Shown in pieces: positions 9,028-17,888 of a stretch of 64,000 nucleotides of DNA; the first letter of the stretch is position 1, and every line of letters begins with the position of its first letter. Position numbers and translations under genes: made by a program. The notes below the pieces were generated by a model. The model saw nothing but the letters and a program-made list of their open reading frames with translations. It ran no database searches and was not told where the DNA came from. Origin of the DNA: Lentzea sp. NBRC 105346 (lineage in GTDB: Bacteria > Actinomycetota > Actinomycetes > Mycobacteriales > Pseudonocardiaceae); the NCBI RefSeq assembly GCF_030269605.1, contig NZ_BSTQ01000006.1:1-64000 (forward strand), read 5' to 3'.

Positions 9028-9131
9028 GCGCGGACCCTAACGCATTGACTCTTCACCCGATCGAGTTGACACTATCTGCGCTCGTCGGGGGAGCTGTGTT
9101 TGTCATGCCGGGGGTACAGACGGGGAACTAG

Positions 9132-9713
9132 ATGCATCAGCACCGCGTGACGCACCGTGGTCGAACCGCGATCACCATCGCGGCGGTGATACTCGGCGTG
9201 CTGGTCTTACTGGGCGTGATCCAGTTCGCACTCAGCGGTAACAAGCCCGAGGCGACGCAGACCCCCGCGGTGAGTACGAGCAACACGTCCAAAGGCAACG
9301 CCGAAGGCGCGCTTGGCCTGGACGAGACCACCCAGCCGTCGGTCGACACCAAGGTCGCGACCGGCGTGTTCCGGCAGCAGCGCGGCATGCTGACCGTCGA
9401 GGTGACCCGCATCGAGAACGCGGGCGGCAAGATCTCCCTCGAGGTGTCCGCGACCAACGCCTCCACCGCCCGGATGACACTCCCCGTAACCGGGATCATC
9501 GTGGTGGACAACGCGAATCGCACCTATGTGGCGTCCCACTCGAAGTGGGAAGGACTGCTGACGCAGGGCGGACGGGCGTCCGGAACGGTCACCCTGGACG
9601 AGAAGGTGTCGCCGGACGTGACGACTCTCACACTCACGTTCTCGTCGATCTCGGGCCAGTTCGCGCCGACCGGAGCGGCGATCTCCGTGACCGGTATCCC
9701 GGTACCCCGCTGA
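9132..9713 (+). CDS. membrane-anchored extracytoplasmic protein of unknown function
   Basis: A 193-residue protein with a short basic N-terminus and one hydrophobic helix (ITIAAVILGVLVLLGVIQFA, about residues 15-34). A Ser/Thr/Asn-rich linker follows, then a beta-rich domain (LTVEVTRIENAGGKISLEVS). This looks like a DUF4352-style single-pass outward-facing domain, but no firm family match can be given. Confidence 0.7.
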   Translation: MHQHRVTHRGRTAITIAAVILGVLVLLGVIQFALSGNKPEATQTPAVSTSNTSKGNAEGALGLDETTQPSVDTKVATGVFRQQRGMLTVEVTRIENAGGKISLEVSATNASTARMTLPVTGIIVVDNANRTYVASHSKWEGLLTQGGRASGTVTLDEKVSPDVTTLTLTFSSISGQFAPTGAAISVTGIPVPR

Positions 9714-9715
9714 GA

Positions 9716-10195
9716 GTGTTTGATCAACGGGTGACGTGGTTACCCGTGCTGACGGTCGTCGTCGGCGCCCTGATCGGTTTTGTGCCGAACTACCTGATCG
9801 AACGCCGCAAGGAGCGGACGCTGCTGCGGACTCGGTGGGACAGCCCGCTTTTCGAGCTCTGCTCGGAGTTCACGTCGACCGCCCGGCGCTTCCTGGAGCT
9901 GTGCGCGAAGAAGTCGCCGGACGTGGACGAGACGCACGAGTCGCTGCGCACTTTGTGCGAGCAGCTGCGGTTGCTCGGCAGCTACGACGTGCAGGTCGCG
10001 GCGCGGTGGGTCATCCGGCACGCCTTCGCGGTGCGCGAGGTGGGCGAGGGCCGGGAGGATCCGCGGGCCGGCGAGTTTCCCGGTCAGGCTCCCGATGTGC
10101 GGATGCACGAGGCCCTCAACACCCTGTACGTGGCCGCCCGCAAGCAACTCCGGGTCGCTTCGCCGGATGCCGTCGCGCCGAGGGAGCTCGGGTGA
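9716..10195 (+). CDS. single-pass membrane-anchored hypothetical protein
   Basis: Up to 159 residues. An N-terminal hydrophobic segment (LPVLTVVVGALIGFVPNYLI) is followed by ERRKERTLLRTRWD and a helical cytoplasmic domain. GTG codons at 9716 and 9731 are both possible starts. Its TGA overlaps the GTG of the PPOX gene (GTGA). Function unknown. Confidence 0.6.
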   Translation: MFDQRVTWLPVLTVVVGALIGFVPNYLIERRKERTLLRTRWDSPLFELCSEFTSTARRFLELCAKKSPDVDETHESLRTLCEQLRLLGSYDVQVAARWVIRHAFAVREVGEGREDPRAGEFPGQAPDVRMHEALNTLYVAARKQLRVASPDAVAPRELG

Positions 10196-10548
10196 TCGAC
10201 CGGCTGGGGACCGAGCGCAACGCCTGGATGTGCACGCTGCGGCCGGACGGCTCGCCGCACGTGACGCCCGTCTGGTTCGTGTACCTGAACGACACCTGGT
10301 GGGTCGCCAGCGAACGGCCGAACGCCAAGCTGCGCAACATCCACGCGGACCCACGGGTGGCACTGCACCTGTCCGACGGCGACGCTCCCGTTGTCGCGGA
10401 AGGACGTGCGGTCGTGCACCGGTCCGGGTACCCGGACGCCGTCGTGGAGGCGTTCCACGTGAAGTACGGGTGGAACATCGACACCGGGGAGAGCGTGCTC
10501 TACGAGGTGCCGGTCTCGAAGTGGTTGCTGTCCGGCGCGGCCCAGTAA
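10192..10548 (+). CDS. PPOX-class F420/FMN-dependent enzyme
   Basis: A 118-residue split-barrel protein with the typical start of the family (MCTLRPDGSPHVTPVWFVYL), then WWVASERPNAKLRNIHADPR and VALHLSDG. These small proteins bind F420 or flavin and reduce or oxidise varied substrates. The GTG start overlaps the previous stop by four bases. Confidence 0.82.
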   Translation: MIDRLGTERNAWMCTLRPDGSPHVTPVWFVYLNDTWWVASERPNAKLRNIHADPRVALHLSDGDAPVVAEGRAVVHRSGYPDAVVEAFHVKYGWNIDTGESVLYEVPVSKWLLSGAAQ

Positions 10549-10579
10549 ATCGCTCGTGCGCCGGGTGACACTGGTCGGC

Positions 10580-11080
10580 GTGAGATACCTGTTCTTCTGG
10601 GGCCATCGGCCCGAGCGCGACGGTAGTGCCGGCAAGGGGTGCCTGAGCCAGTGGTGGCCGGCACCGTTCGTTGTGGACGGTCTGACGTACGCGACCGCCG
10701 AGCACTACATGATGTGGGGCAAGGCGATGCTCTTCGGTGACACGGAGACTGCGGCCCGCGTGCTCGAGACGACGGATCCCAAGCAGGCCAAGGCCATCGG
10801 GCGCGAGGTGCGCGGGTTCGACGACGCGGTCTGGCAGCGGGAGCGGCTCGCCATCGTCGTGCGCGGGAACCTCGCCAAGTTCTCGCAGCACGAGGACCTG
10901 CGCCGGTTCCTGCTCGGCACCGGCGACCGCGTGCTCGTCGAGGCCAGCCCGCTCGACCGCGTGTGGGGCATCGGTCTCGCCGCCGACGACCCGCGCGCCC
11001 AGGACCCGGAGCAGTGGCAGGGCCTCAACCTGCTCGGCGCCGCGCTGACCGAGGTCCGGGCGTCTCTGTTGACGATGTAA
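10580..11080 (+). CDS. NADAR (YbiA/DUF1768) family protein
   Basis: About 166 residues from the GTG at 10580; an in-frame GTG at 10556 also exists. Motifs of the NADAR superfamily are present: LSQWWPAPFVVDGLTYATAE, then EHYMMWGKAMLFGD, then WGIGLAADDPRAQDPEQW, then GLNLLGAALTEVR. Known members hydrolyse N-glycosidic bonds in riboflavin precursors or remove ADP-ribose from guanine. The role here is not shown. Confidence 0.85.
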   Translation: MRYLFFWGHRPERDGSAGKGCLSQWWPAPFVVDGLTYATAEHYMMWGKAMLFGDTETAARVLETTDPKQAKAIGREVRGFDDAVWQRERLAIVVRGNLAKFSQHEDLRRFLLGTGDRVLVEASPLDRVWGIGLAADDPRAQDPEQWQGLNLLGAALTEVRASLLTM

Positions 11081-11134
11081 CGCGGCGGGTTTCACCAATG
11101 GTGTGACCGCGGCCACCGTTCCTAACGTCGTCGT

Positions 11135-11668
11135 ATGAAGCTACGACGGACCGCCGTGGCGCTGTTCGCGCTCGTCGCCGTGGTGCACGTGGTGCTGATC
11201 TTCGTGCACACGGCGCCGTTCCGGCTGCCGTTGCGCGCCGCGGCGAACTCCTACGCGGACCCGTACTTCCGGCAGGACTGGGGCCTCTTCGCGCCCGATC
11301 CGGGAACCGAGAACCAGGCCGTCGTCGCCCGGCTGGAGCTCGCGGACGGCACGATCACGCCATGGGTCGACCTGACCGCGGAGGACCTTGAGGCCGTCCG
11401 GCATTCGTTGCTGCCGGGGCAGGTTCCGCAGGTCCAGCTCGACTACGCCCTCGGGTACTACAACGACACGCACCGCGAGGGCGCGATTCCCGAGGACGCC
11501 CGCGCCACCGAGATCTACCTCGGCAACATCGTGCTGCACCGCCTGGCGCCCCGATATCCGACGCCCGCGGTCGCCGTGCAGGTGAAGGCGGTCTACACGC
11601 GGGTCGTGCTGTCCGGGGCTCCTCCGCCTTCGGAAGAGGTCGAGTTGCCGTGGTGGAGGGTGGGATGA
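11135..11668 (+). CDS. DUF5819 family membrane-anchored protein
   Basis: A 177-residue protein. One N-terminal transmembrane helix (VALFALVAVVHVVLIFVHTA) leads into an extracytoplasmic domain with YFRQDWGLFAPDP and NQAVVARLEL. It is followed with an ATGA overlap by an HTTM protein, and such pairs recur in actinobacteria. The arrangement resembles SdpA/SdpB pairs of Bacillus, a parallel in layout only. Confidence 0.75.
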   Translation: MKLRRTAVALFALVAVVHVVLIFVHTAPFRLPLRAAANSYADPYFRQDWGLFAPDPGTENQAVVARLELADGTITPWVDLTAEDLEAVRHSLLPGQVPQVQLDYALGYYNDTHREGAIPEDARATEIYLGNIVLHRLAPRYPTPAVAVQVKAVYTRVVLSGAPPPSEEVELPWWRVG

Positions 11669-12591
11669 GGGTCCTGGACCGCTTGTGTGAGCGACCGGTC
11701 GGGCTCTACGCCGCCGCTGCGTTGCGAATCGGCTGTGCCCTGCTCGTCCTGCTGCAGCTGGTGCGCGAGTTCCCCTCGCGGCGCGAGGCGTGGGGGCCGG
11801 CATCACCGTGGCCGCAGTACGTCCGCGGCACGTCCTACGATCGGTTCGGGCTGCTGGACCTGTCGTCCTCGATGCTGTACTTCGAGCTGTTCTACCTGGC
11901 CTCACTGCTGGTCTGCGCGCTGTTCGCGCTCGGCTGGCACCCCAGGCTCACGTCGGTGCTGTTCGCGCTCGTGGTGGTGTCGTTCAACTTCCGCGCGCCC
12001 ATGATGGTGCTCGGCGGGCAGCGGATGATCCAGCTGCTGGCCATCTACCTGATCTTCGCCGCTTGCGGTCAGGTGTGGTCGCTGCACCGGTCTTCCTTGC
12101 GGCCCTTGACGATCGCGCTGCACAACCTCGCGATGTTCGTCATCGCCGCCCAGGTGTGCACCGCCTACCTCTGGGCCGGTCTGTCCAAACTGGAGGGACC
12201 GACGTGGCGCGACGGCACGGCTCTCGGCTATGCGTTGCAGCTGTCGAATCTCCGGGTGTGGCCGGAGCTTTCGGATCTAGTGCGCTCCAACGGCCTGCTC
12301 GTGATGGTCGCCTCGTACGCCGCCGTGTTCGTGTCGGCGTCGTTCCCGTTCACGTTGTTTTCCCGCTGGCTCAAGTACCCCGCGCTGCTGATGCTGGTCT
12401 CGATGCATCTCGGCATCGCGGTGCTGATGGGGCTGCCGCAGTTCTCCGCGGCCATGATCGTGGCGGACTTCGTCTTCATCCCGGACCGGTTGTGGCAACG
12501 CGCCGGTGCGTGGGTTCGGCGGCGAACGGCCGAGGGCCCGGCGGACGAATCCACCGGGCCCTCGGTCAGATCAACGGATCACACGTCGTAG
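11665..12591 (+). CDS. HTTM domain membrane protein (vitamin K carboxylase-like fold)
   Basis: A 308-residue polytopic membrane protein with at least six hydrophobic helices. It carries HTTM-type features ([18 protein letters not shown] near the start, [20 protein letters not shown] in the middle, [20 protein letters not shown] later). The ATG at 11665 overlaps the DUF5819 stop (ATGA). Its 3' end overlaps the convergent glnA by 13 bases. Confidence 0.82.
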   Translation: MRVLDRLCERPVGLYAAAALRIGCALLVLLQLVREFPSRREAWGPASPWPQYVRGTSYDRFGLLDLSSSMLYFELFYLASLLVCALFALGWHPRLTSVLFALVVVSFNFRAPMMVLGGQRMIQLLAIYLIFAACGQVWSLHRSSLRPLTIALHNLAMFVIAAQVCTAYLWAGLSKLEGPTWRDGTALGYALQLSNLRVWPELSDLVRSNGLLVMVASYAAVFVSASFPFTLFSRWLKYPALLMLVSMHLGIAVLMGLPQFSAAMIVADFVFIPDRLWQRAGAWVRRRTAEGPADESTGPSVRSTDHTS

Positions 12592-14003
12592 TACAGCGCG
12601 AACTCGTAGGGGTTCGGGCGCAGGCGCAGCGGGTCGATCTCCTGCTCCCGCTTGAACGAGATCCAGGTGTCGATCACGTCCGGCGTGAACACGCCGCCCT
12701 CGAGCAGGAACTCGTGGTCGGCCTCCAGGTTGTCGAGCACGGCGTCGAGGGTCGCGGGGACCTGCTTGACGTCGCGGGCCTCCTCCGGCGGGAGCTCGTA
12801 GAGGTCCTTGTCGATGGGGGCCGGCGGCTCGATCTTGTTCTTCACGCCGTCGAGGCCCGCCATGACCATCGCGGAGAACGCGAGGTACGGGTTGCCCGAG
12901 GAGTCGGGGCAGCGGAACTCGATGCGCTTGGCCTTCGGGTTGTTGCCCGTGATCGGGATGCGGACACACGCCGAGCGGTTGCGCTGCGAGTAGACCAGCG
13001 AGACCGGGGCCTCGTAGCCCGGCACGAGCCGGTGGTACGAGTTGACGGTCGGGTTGGTGAACGCCAGCAGCGAAGGCGCGTGGTGCAGGATGCCGCCGAT
13101 GTAGTGGCGGGCGGTGTCGGACAGGCCCGCGTAGCCCGACTCGTCGTGGAACAGCGGCGCGCCGTCCTTCCACAGCGACTGGTGGGTGTGCATGCCCGAG
13201 CCGTTGTCGCCGAAGAGGGGCTTCGGCATGAAGGTGACGGTCTTGCCCGCCTGCCACGCCGTGTTCTTGATGATGTACTTGAACAGCATCAGGTCGTCGG
13301 CGGCGTGCAGCAGCGTGTTGAAGCGGTAGTTGATCTCCGCCTGGCCCGCCGTGCCGACCTCGTGGTGGGCGCGCTCGACGCTGAAGCCCGAGTCGCCGAG
13401 GTTGAGGACCATCTTGTCGCGCAGGTCGGCGTAGTGGTCGGTCGGCGTGACGGGGAAGTAGCCGCCCTTGTACTTGACCTTGTAGCCGCGGTTGCCGCCC
13501 TCCTCGTCACGGCCGGTGTTCCACCAGCCGGAGATCGAGTCGATCTCGTGGAAGGCCGCGTTCGCGGTGGTGTCGAAGCGGATCGAGTCGAAGATGTAGA
13601 ACTCGGCCTCGGCACCGAAGTACGCGGTGTCGGCGATGCCCGACTCGGTGATGTACTGCTCGGCCTTGCGCGCGATGTTGCGCGGGTCGCGGCTGTACGG
13701 CTCACGCGTGAACGGGTCGTGCACGAAGAAGTTGACGATCAGCGTCTTCTCGATGCGGAACGGGTCCAGGCGCGCGGTGTAGAGGTCGGGCAGCAGCAGC
13801 ATGTCCGACTCGTGGATCGACTGGAAACCACGCACGGAGGAGCCGTCGAAGGCGAGCCCGTCGTTGATCGCGTCGGCGTCGAACGCCGCCGCGGGCAGGG
13901 TGAAGTGCTGCATAACGCCCGGCAGATCGCTGAACCGCACGTCGACGAACTTCACGCCCTCGTCGGAGATGAACTTGAGCACCTCGTCGGAATTTTTGAA
14001 CAC
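12579..14003 (-). CDS. glnA: glutamine synthetase, type I
   Basis: A 474-residue protein, the normal length of GSI-beta. It has the N-terminal [11 protein letters not shown] segment, [20 protein letters not shown], metal-site motifs such as [13 protein letters not shown]-like [13 protein letters not shown], and [14 protein letters not shown]. The adenylylation site is LYELPPEE, the target of GlnE encoded at 4889-7792. The GTG at 14003 was chosen because AAGGAG lies nine bases upstream. The enzyme makes glutamine from glutamate, ammonia and ATP. Confidence 0.97.
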   Translation of the reverse strand: MFKNSDEVLKFISDEGVKFVDVRFSDLPGVMQHFTLPAAAFDADAINDGLAFDGSSVRGFQSIHESDMLLLPDLYTARLDPFRIEKTLIVNFFVHDPFTREPYSRDPRNIARKAEQYITESGIADTAYFGAEAEFYIFDSIRFDTTANAAFHEIDSISGWWNTGRDEEGGNRGYKVKYKGGYFPVTPTDHYADLRDKMVLNLGDSGFSVERAHHEVGTAGQAEINYRFNTLLHAADDLMLFKYIIKNTAWQAGKTVTFMPKPLFGDNGSGMHTHQSLWKDGAPLFHDESGYAGLSDTARHYIGGILHHAPSLLAFTNPTVNSYHRLVPGYEAPVSLVYSQRNRSACVRIPITGNNPKAKRIEFRCPDSSGNPYLAFSAMVMAGLDGVKNKIEPPAPIDKDLYELPPEEARDVKQVPATLDAVLDNLEADHEFLLEGGVFTPDVIDTWISFKREQEIDPLRLRPNPYEFALYYDV

Positions 14004-14172
14004 CCTCGTCGACTCCTTGACTATGGAATACGGCTGGTCATCGCGAGCGACCGTATGTCGATGGTGTTGCCCGTCGGTCACTCGGATGTTTCGCCAGTGT
14101 TAACGGGGCGGTCCCAGGGGGCAAGACGACCTGCCGATCCTCACCCGTTGAGCACAGGCTTACTCTGGTGGG

Positions 14173-14637
14173 GTGAGCAGGTGGACCGGTTCGTGGCTGT
14201 CCGGACCCCGTTCCGTACTGGAACCGGGCGAGGGCACCCAGCAGCAGCAATGGCGCGGGGAGCGGCACGGCTTCCCCAAGGACGGACCGGGCTCCATCGC
14301 CTCGATCGGGCGACGCACGTTCGCGATCCTGGTCGACTTCCTGCTGGCGGCCGGAGTGGCCGGCCTGTTCACCCGGCCTGAGCTGCCGAAGAACTGGAGT
14401 CTGCTGGCCTGGTTCGTCATCACCGTCATCGCCGTGGCGTTCTTCGGGTTCACGCCCGGTCACGCGCTGTTCGGCCTGCGGGTGGCGCGCATCGACGGGA
14501 GCGGGACGGTCGGGCCGCTGCGGGCGCTGGTGCGCACCGTGCTCATCTTCCCGATCATCCCGGCGCTCGTGTGGGACTCCGACGGACGGTGCCTGCACGA
14601 CAAGGCGGCAGGCACCGTCGTCATCAGGGTTCGATGA
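14173..14637 (+). CDS. RDD family membrane protein
   Basis: A 154-residue protein with an RDD domain: GRRTFAILVDFLLAAGVAGL, then HALFGLRVARIDGSG, and DKAAGTVVIRVR at the end. It lies divergently beside glnA, as in mycobacteria, where an RDD protein separates DUF4191 and glnA1. Function unknown. Here it is separated from its usual DUF4191 neighbour by the 14647-20042 cassette. Confidence 0.85.
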   Translation: MSRWTGSWLSGPRSVLEPGEGTQQQQWRGERHGFPKDGPGSIASIGRRTFAILVDFLLAAGVAGLFTRPELPKNWSLLAWFVITVIAVAFFGFTPGHALFGLRVARIDGSGTVGPLRALVRTVLIFPIIPALVWDSDGRCLHDKAAGTVVIRVR

Positions 14638-14646
14638 CGCGCGGTC

Positions 14647-14901
14647 TCAGCAGCTCCCGGGCTCGGTGCTCTGGATACCGCTGACGCGGGTCTGCTCCGG
14701 GCGCACGCCCAGGTCGTTGCCGCCCTGGATGCCGCCGACGCGAGTCTGCTCCGAGTGCCTGCCCCCGTCGTAGCTCTTGAGGCTGATCGCGCGGGTCTGA
14801 GCGCAGTGGCGGGTGTCGTCGTCGCCGGCCAACGCGACCGCCCCGCCGGCAGTCAGCAGGGCCGCGGCGGCGACAACAACTCGGATCGTGATTTTGCGCA
14901 T
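14647..14901 (-). CDS. secreted small peptide A with QTRVxGIQ repeats
   Basis: An 84-residue precursor. The signal peptide ends in VALAG near residue 26 and leaves a mature chain of about 58 residues. The mature part has two copies of EQTRVxGIQ, a related AQTRAISL, and two cysteines (HC near its start and the final C). The signal region is close to that of peptide B (VVAAAALLTAGGAVALAG against VIVAAAALSVIGAGMALAG). It is the last gene of a minus-strand run of regulator and peptide genes. No known family recognised. Confidence 0.75.
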   Translation of the reverse strand: MRKITIRVVVAAAALLTAGGAVALAGDDDTRHCAQTRAISLKSYDGGRHSEQTRVGGIQGGNDLGVRPEQTRVSGIQSTEPGSC

Positions 14902-14948
14902 TGTTCGACTCTTTTCCGTTGCGTCTGGAGGTTTCCGGCGACAACGGA

Positions 14949-15001
14949 AAAGTATCTTTCGATACTGACCTGAGAAAATAGGTGAAACCCGCAGGTGTTA
15001 C
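14949..15001 (-). promoter_or_regulatory. conserved promoter element upstream of peptide A
   Basis: On the minus strand GTAACACCTGCGGGTTTCACC (15001-14981) is followed after exactly 26 bases by TACTTT (14954-14949), a plausible -10 box. The same layout occurs before peptides B and C. The placement fits an activator site centred near -44. Confidence 0.65.
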
Positions 15002-15047
15002 ACAGCGCGGGTGCGAGAGAAAACGCAGCGTTACGATATATGTGGTT

Positions 15048-15084
15048 GACGGTGCCTGCAACGACGAGGTGAGCAGGCACCGTC
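15048..15084 (-). terminator. hairpin downstream of peptide B
   Basis: A 12-bp perfect stem, GACGGTGCCTGC (15048-15059) pairing with GCAGGCACCGTC (15073-15084), lies just after the stop of peptide B. It separates B from the promoter element of A. Confidence 0.65.
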
Positions 15085-15095
15085 ATCGAGGTGCG

Positions 15096-15311
15096 TTAAC
15101 GCTCGGACGTGATGCCGTTCAGCCGGCCGCCCGCGACCGCGTTCGTGCGGTTGCCCTCGGGGTGGCCGGCGATGGCGACCATGTTCGCCCGGCCGCCCGC
15201 CGGGTGAACACCGGGCGCCTGCTGCTCCGACGCACCGGCCAGCGCCATGCCAGCACCGATCACGGACAGAGCAGCGGCGGCGACGATGACCGACTTCGTG
15301 AACGAACGCAT
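15096..15311 (-). CDS. secreted small peptide B
   Basis: A 71-residue precursor with a clear signal peptide ending MALAG near residue 26. The short mature chain is rich in Gly, Asn and Ala and lacks Cys. It ends RTNAVAGGRLNGITSER, in which GRLNGI matches the R-V/L-x-G-I/V motif of peptides A and C. It lies downstream of the first regulator gene and has its own conserved promoter element. No known family recognised. Confidence 0.7.
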   Translation of the reverse strand: MRSFTKSVIVAAAALSVIGAGMALAGASEQQAPGVHPAGGRANMVAIAGHPEGNRTNAVAGGRLNGITSER

Positions 15312-15369
15312 GCCAGAACTCGCTTTCGTTGATTTTCAGCTTGGCTGAAGAGAATTCTTCGTTGAACTG

Positions 15370-15421
15370 AAGGTAGCGAGATCGGCCGTTTCGTAGTCAG
15401 TGGTGAAACCCGCAGCGTTGC
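15370..15421 (-). promoter_or_regulatory. conserved promoter element upstream of peptide B
   Basis: On the minus strand GCAACGCTGCGGGTTTCACC (15421-15402) is followed after exactly 26 bases by TACCTT (15375-15370). GCGGGTTTCACC is identical to the element before peptide A. It begins about 23 bases after the regulator stop codon. Confidence 0.68.
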
Positions 15422-15444
15422 GTTACGTGTCGCGACGCCGAAAT

Positions 15445-17409
15445 TCATGCGCCGACGGACATCGACCAGGCCACGACCTGCGTGCGGGTGCGCAGGCCGA
15501 GCTTCTCCCTGATCCGGGCCAGATGCGCCTCGACGGTTCGTTCGGACACACCCACGATGCGTGCGATCTGCCGGTTGGTGTCACCGCGCGCGACCAGTGC
15601 GGCTATTTCTCGTTCGCGAGCCGTCAACGGCGAGTCGGATTCGGTCGGCAGCAGCCATTCGTCGTGAACGGCATACGCGATGATCTGGTCGCGTTCGAGG
15701 CTCGCGCCGCCCGCGACGGCCGCGTGTGCGGTCGGTGCGTGAACCACCTGGCGGGCGAGGTCCTCGGCGGCCCGCACCATCGGCGCCCAGCGCGGGTCGT
15801 CGGTGGTGCGCAACGTCGTCGCGCCGCCGACCAGCCGCAGCGCGCGCTCCGGGCGTTCGGTCCGGGCGGCCACGACGGCGAGACCTTCCACGAGGTACGG
15901 CGTCTCGTAGACGTTGTCCGGCGCGGAACGCAGGCCCTCGGTGAACAGGCTCTCCGCCCGCGCGAGGTCGCCGCGCAGCACGGCGACGGTGCCCGCCGTG
16001 TGCAGCAACGCGGGCAGCTTCGGCGGCTCGGCGTACAGGCGGTAGATCGGCAGCGCGCGGTTGACCAGCTCGTCGGCGAGCTCCCGGTCGCCGTCCTGCA
16101 GCACCGCCCACGCCAGGTTGTGCAGGCAGGTCGCCTTGTCCATGGGCGCGTCGAGCTGGTCGAGGCACACCTCGTAGGTGGCGCGCGCGGACGCGAGCTC
16201 ACCGCGGGCGAGGTGCACGGCGGCGAGCACGTTCAAGGACCGGCCGAGCAGGTGACGTTCGCCGGTCGACACCGCCACCTCGACCGCGCGTTCGGCGAGC
16301 ACGAGCGCCTCGTCGCGGTCGCCGTCGGCGCTGGCGAGCCAGCCCGCGTGGGTCAACGCGACGCACCGGTCGTGCGGGTCGGCGTCCGCGTGGTCGAGCG
16401 TGTCCTTCAGCAACGTCAGGCCCCGAGCCGTCTCGCCGTTGATCCACAAGCAGATAGCCAGGGTGGTGACGAGCGGGAGCACCGGACGGCCCAGCCGCGC
16501 GGCGGAGTCGGCCGCGAACTCCAGCAGGTCCACCAGGCCGATCAGCTGTTCGTGCCGGCCCGCCGGCGTGAACACCGGTTCGGTGAACTCGCGCGCGATG
16601 ACGCTCAGTCCGTGCACCATCCGCAGCTCGGTGACGGCCACCTCGCCCGCCGCGGCGAGACGTTCCCGCGCGTACTCCCGGATCGGCGCCAGCAGCCGGT
16701 ACCGGCCGTCGTCCGCGACCACCAACGACTTCGCGACCAGCGCGGCGACCGTGGCCGCGCAGCGCGTCGGGTCGAGATCGCACACCGCACCCGCGGTGCG
16801 CAGGTCGAACCAGCCCGGCAGCATGGCCAGCGTCCGGAACACCCGTCGTTCCCGCGGGGTCAGGCCGTCGTGACCGCGGTCGATCGCCGCACGCAGGCGT
16901 TGATCATCGAGCACCGCGGGCAGGAGCTCGGCGGGGGAGGGCCGGAGCCGCGCCGCCGCTTCGATCGCGAGCGGCAACCCGTCCAGTTGCGCGCAGATCC
17001 GCTCGGCGACGTCGGGGGCGGTGTCGTGCCGGAAGAGCGCCACGGCGTCGGCCGGTGGGAGCGGGCCGACCGGGAAACGGACCTCGCCGGGCACGAGCAA
17101 CGCCTCGCGGCCGGTCGCGACGATCCGCACGTTCGGGCATTGGGTGAGCAGCTCGGTCGCCAGCCGGGCGTACTCGTCGATGTCCTGCTCGCACCCGTCG
17201 AGCAGCACGACACATCGGCGCTCGCCGATCGCCTCGATGTCGAGATCGGCGACGGGTACGGGGCGCTGCCGGGAGAGCAGCTCGGCCGCGAGGCGGCTCT
17301 TGCCGACGCCCGGCGGTCCGACCAACGTGACAAGACGGTCCTTGCGTAACAGCCTGCGTAGCTCGACGAGTTCGTCAGCGCGTCCGGCGAAACCGCAGTT
17401 CGAACACAT
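15445..17409 (-). CDS. STAND-type LuxR family regulator 1 (AAA/NB-ARC, TPR-like, LuxR HTH)
   Basis: A 654-residue protein. An NTPase domain comes first (FAGRADELVELRRLL, Walker A VGPPGVGKSRLA near residues 30-41, Walker B CVVLLDGCEQD), then a long helical TPR-like sensor region. A LuxR/GerE helix-turn-helix ends it (LTAREREIAALVARGDTNRQ, VSERTVEAHLARIREKLGL). The ATG at 17409 follows AAAGG. It is paralogous to the gene at 17937-20042, but its N-terminus keeps only MCSNCG of the zinc-finger-like segment seen there. It probably senses a ligand and activates the neighbouring peptide genes. Confidence 0.88.
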   Translation of the reverse strand: MCSNCGFAGRADELVELRRLLRKDRLVTLVGPPGVGKSRLAAELLSRQRPVPVADLDIEAIGERRCVVLLDGCEQDIDEYARLATELLTQCPNVRIVATGREALLVPGEVRFPVGPLPPADAVALFRHDTAPDVAERICAQLDGLPLAIEAAARLRPSPAELLPAVLDDQRLRAAIDRGHDGLTPRERRVFRTLAMLPGWFDLRTAGAVCDLDPTRCAATVAALVAKSLVVADDGRYRLLAPIREYARERLAAAGEVAVTELRMVHGLSVIAREFTEPVFTPAGRHEQLIGLVDLLEFAADSAARLGRPVLPLVTTLAICLWINGETARGLTLLKDTLDHADADPHDRCVALTHAGWLASADGDRDEALVLAERAVEVAVSTGERHLLGRSLNVLAAVHLARGELASARATYEVCLDQLDAPMDKATCLHNLAWAVLQDGDRELADELVNRALPIYRLYAEPPKLPALLHTAGTVAVLRGDLARAESLFTEGLRSAPDNVYETPYLVEGLAVVAARTERPERALRLVGGATTLRTTDDPRWAPMVRAAEDLARQVVHAPTAHAAVAGGASLERDQIIAYAVHDEWLLPTESDSPLTAREREIAALVARGDTNRQIARIVGVSERTVEAHLARIREKLGLRTRTQVVAWSMSVGA

Positions 17410-17501
17410 AGGCAGGCCTTTCGGTCGACCTTGCGTGTAAACGGCGGCGTCCGCTGAAGATAGCGAGGGAATTACTAGGTATCGCGTTAGTTCCGCCAAA
17501 T

Positions 17502-17529
17502 CGCGGAAGGCCGTTGCCGGCCTTCCGCG
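17502..17529 (-). terminator. hairpin downstream of peptide C
   Basis: An 11-bp perfect stem (CGCGGAAGGCC at 17502-17512 with GGCCTTCCGCG at 17519-17529) lies ten bases after the peptide C stop codon and ahead of regulator 1. It probably limits read-through. Confidence 0.7.
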
Positions 17530-17538
17530 GAAAATGGT

Positions 17539-17850
17539 TCAGCTGACGCCGCCCAAGCGGTTGTCCGGACGGTCACCGGTGACACCCATGACGCGGCTGT
17601 CCGGGCGGTCACCGGTCACGCCCATGACCCGGCTGTCCGGGCGGTCACCGGTCACGCCCATGACCCGGCTGTCCGGGCGGACGTCCTGGGCGGTGCCGCC
17701 GCGACCGTCCGGCTCGACGCTCTGGATTCCGCAGTGCTTGCGGCCGGGGATCGGGCACCACTGCGAGTCGGCCGAATCGGCCAGCGCGATACCGCCGCCG
17801 CTGAGGATGAACAACGCGCCGGTCGCGACAATGATCTTCTTGAGGTTCAT
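17539..17850 (-). CDS. secreted small peptide C with tandem 12-residue repeats
   Basis: A 103-residue precursor. The signal peptide is MNLKKIIVATGALFILSGGG followed by IALAD. A segment with two cysteines follows (WCPIPGRKHCGIQSVEP). Then come three repeats of DRPDSRVMGVTG and a final RPDNRLGGVS. GIQSVEP recalls GIQSTEP of peptide A. The ribosome-binding region GACCGAAAAGAGCTGCC resembles that of both regulator genes. It is probably an exported signal or structural peptide. No known family recognised. Confidence 0.75.
   Translation of the reverse strand: MNLKKIIVATGALFILSGGGIALADSADSQWCPIPGRKHCGIQSVEPDGRGGTAQDVRPDSRVMGVTGDRPDSRVMGVTGDRPDSRVMGVTGDRPDNRLGGVS
17570..17677 (-). repeat. three tandem 36-bp repeats inside peptide C
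   Basis: Units at 17570-17605, 17606-17641 and 17642-17677. The last two are identical and the first differs at a few positions. Each encodes one 12-residue repeat in frame. A degenerate fourth unit lies at the 3' end of the gene. The identity suggests recent expansion. Confidence 0.9.
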
Positions 17851-17888
17851 GGCAGCTCTTTTCGGTCGAGAATGTCGCTTGCGGTGAG

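Noticed and set aside
11790-14381. Very long plus-strand open frame opposite glnA
   Set aside because: It is a GC-rich shadow of the HTTM and glnA genes with Arg/Val-rich nonsense composition.
17570-17677. CRISPR-like regular 36-bp repeats
   Set aside because: The repeats are contiguous, without spacers, and in frame inside a small secreted protein.
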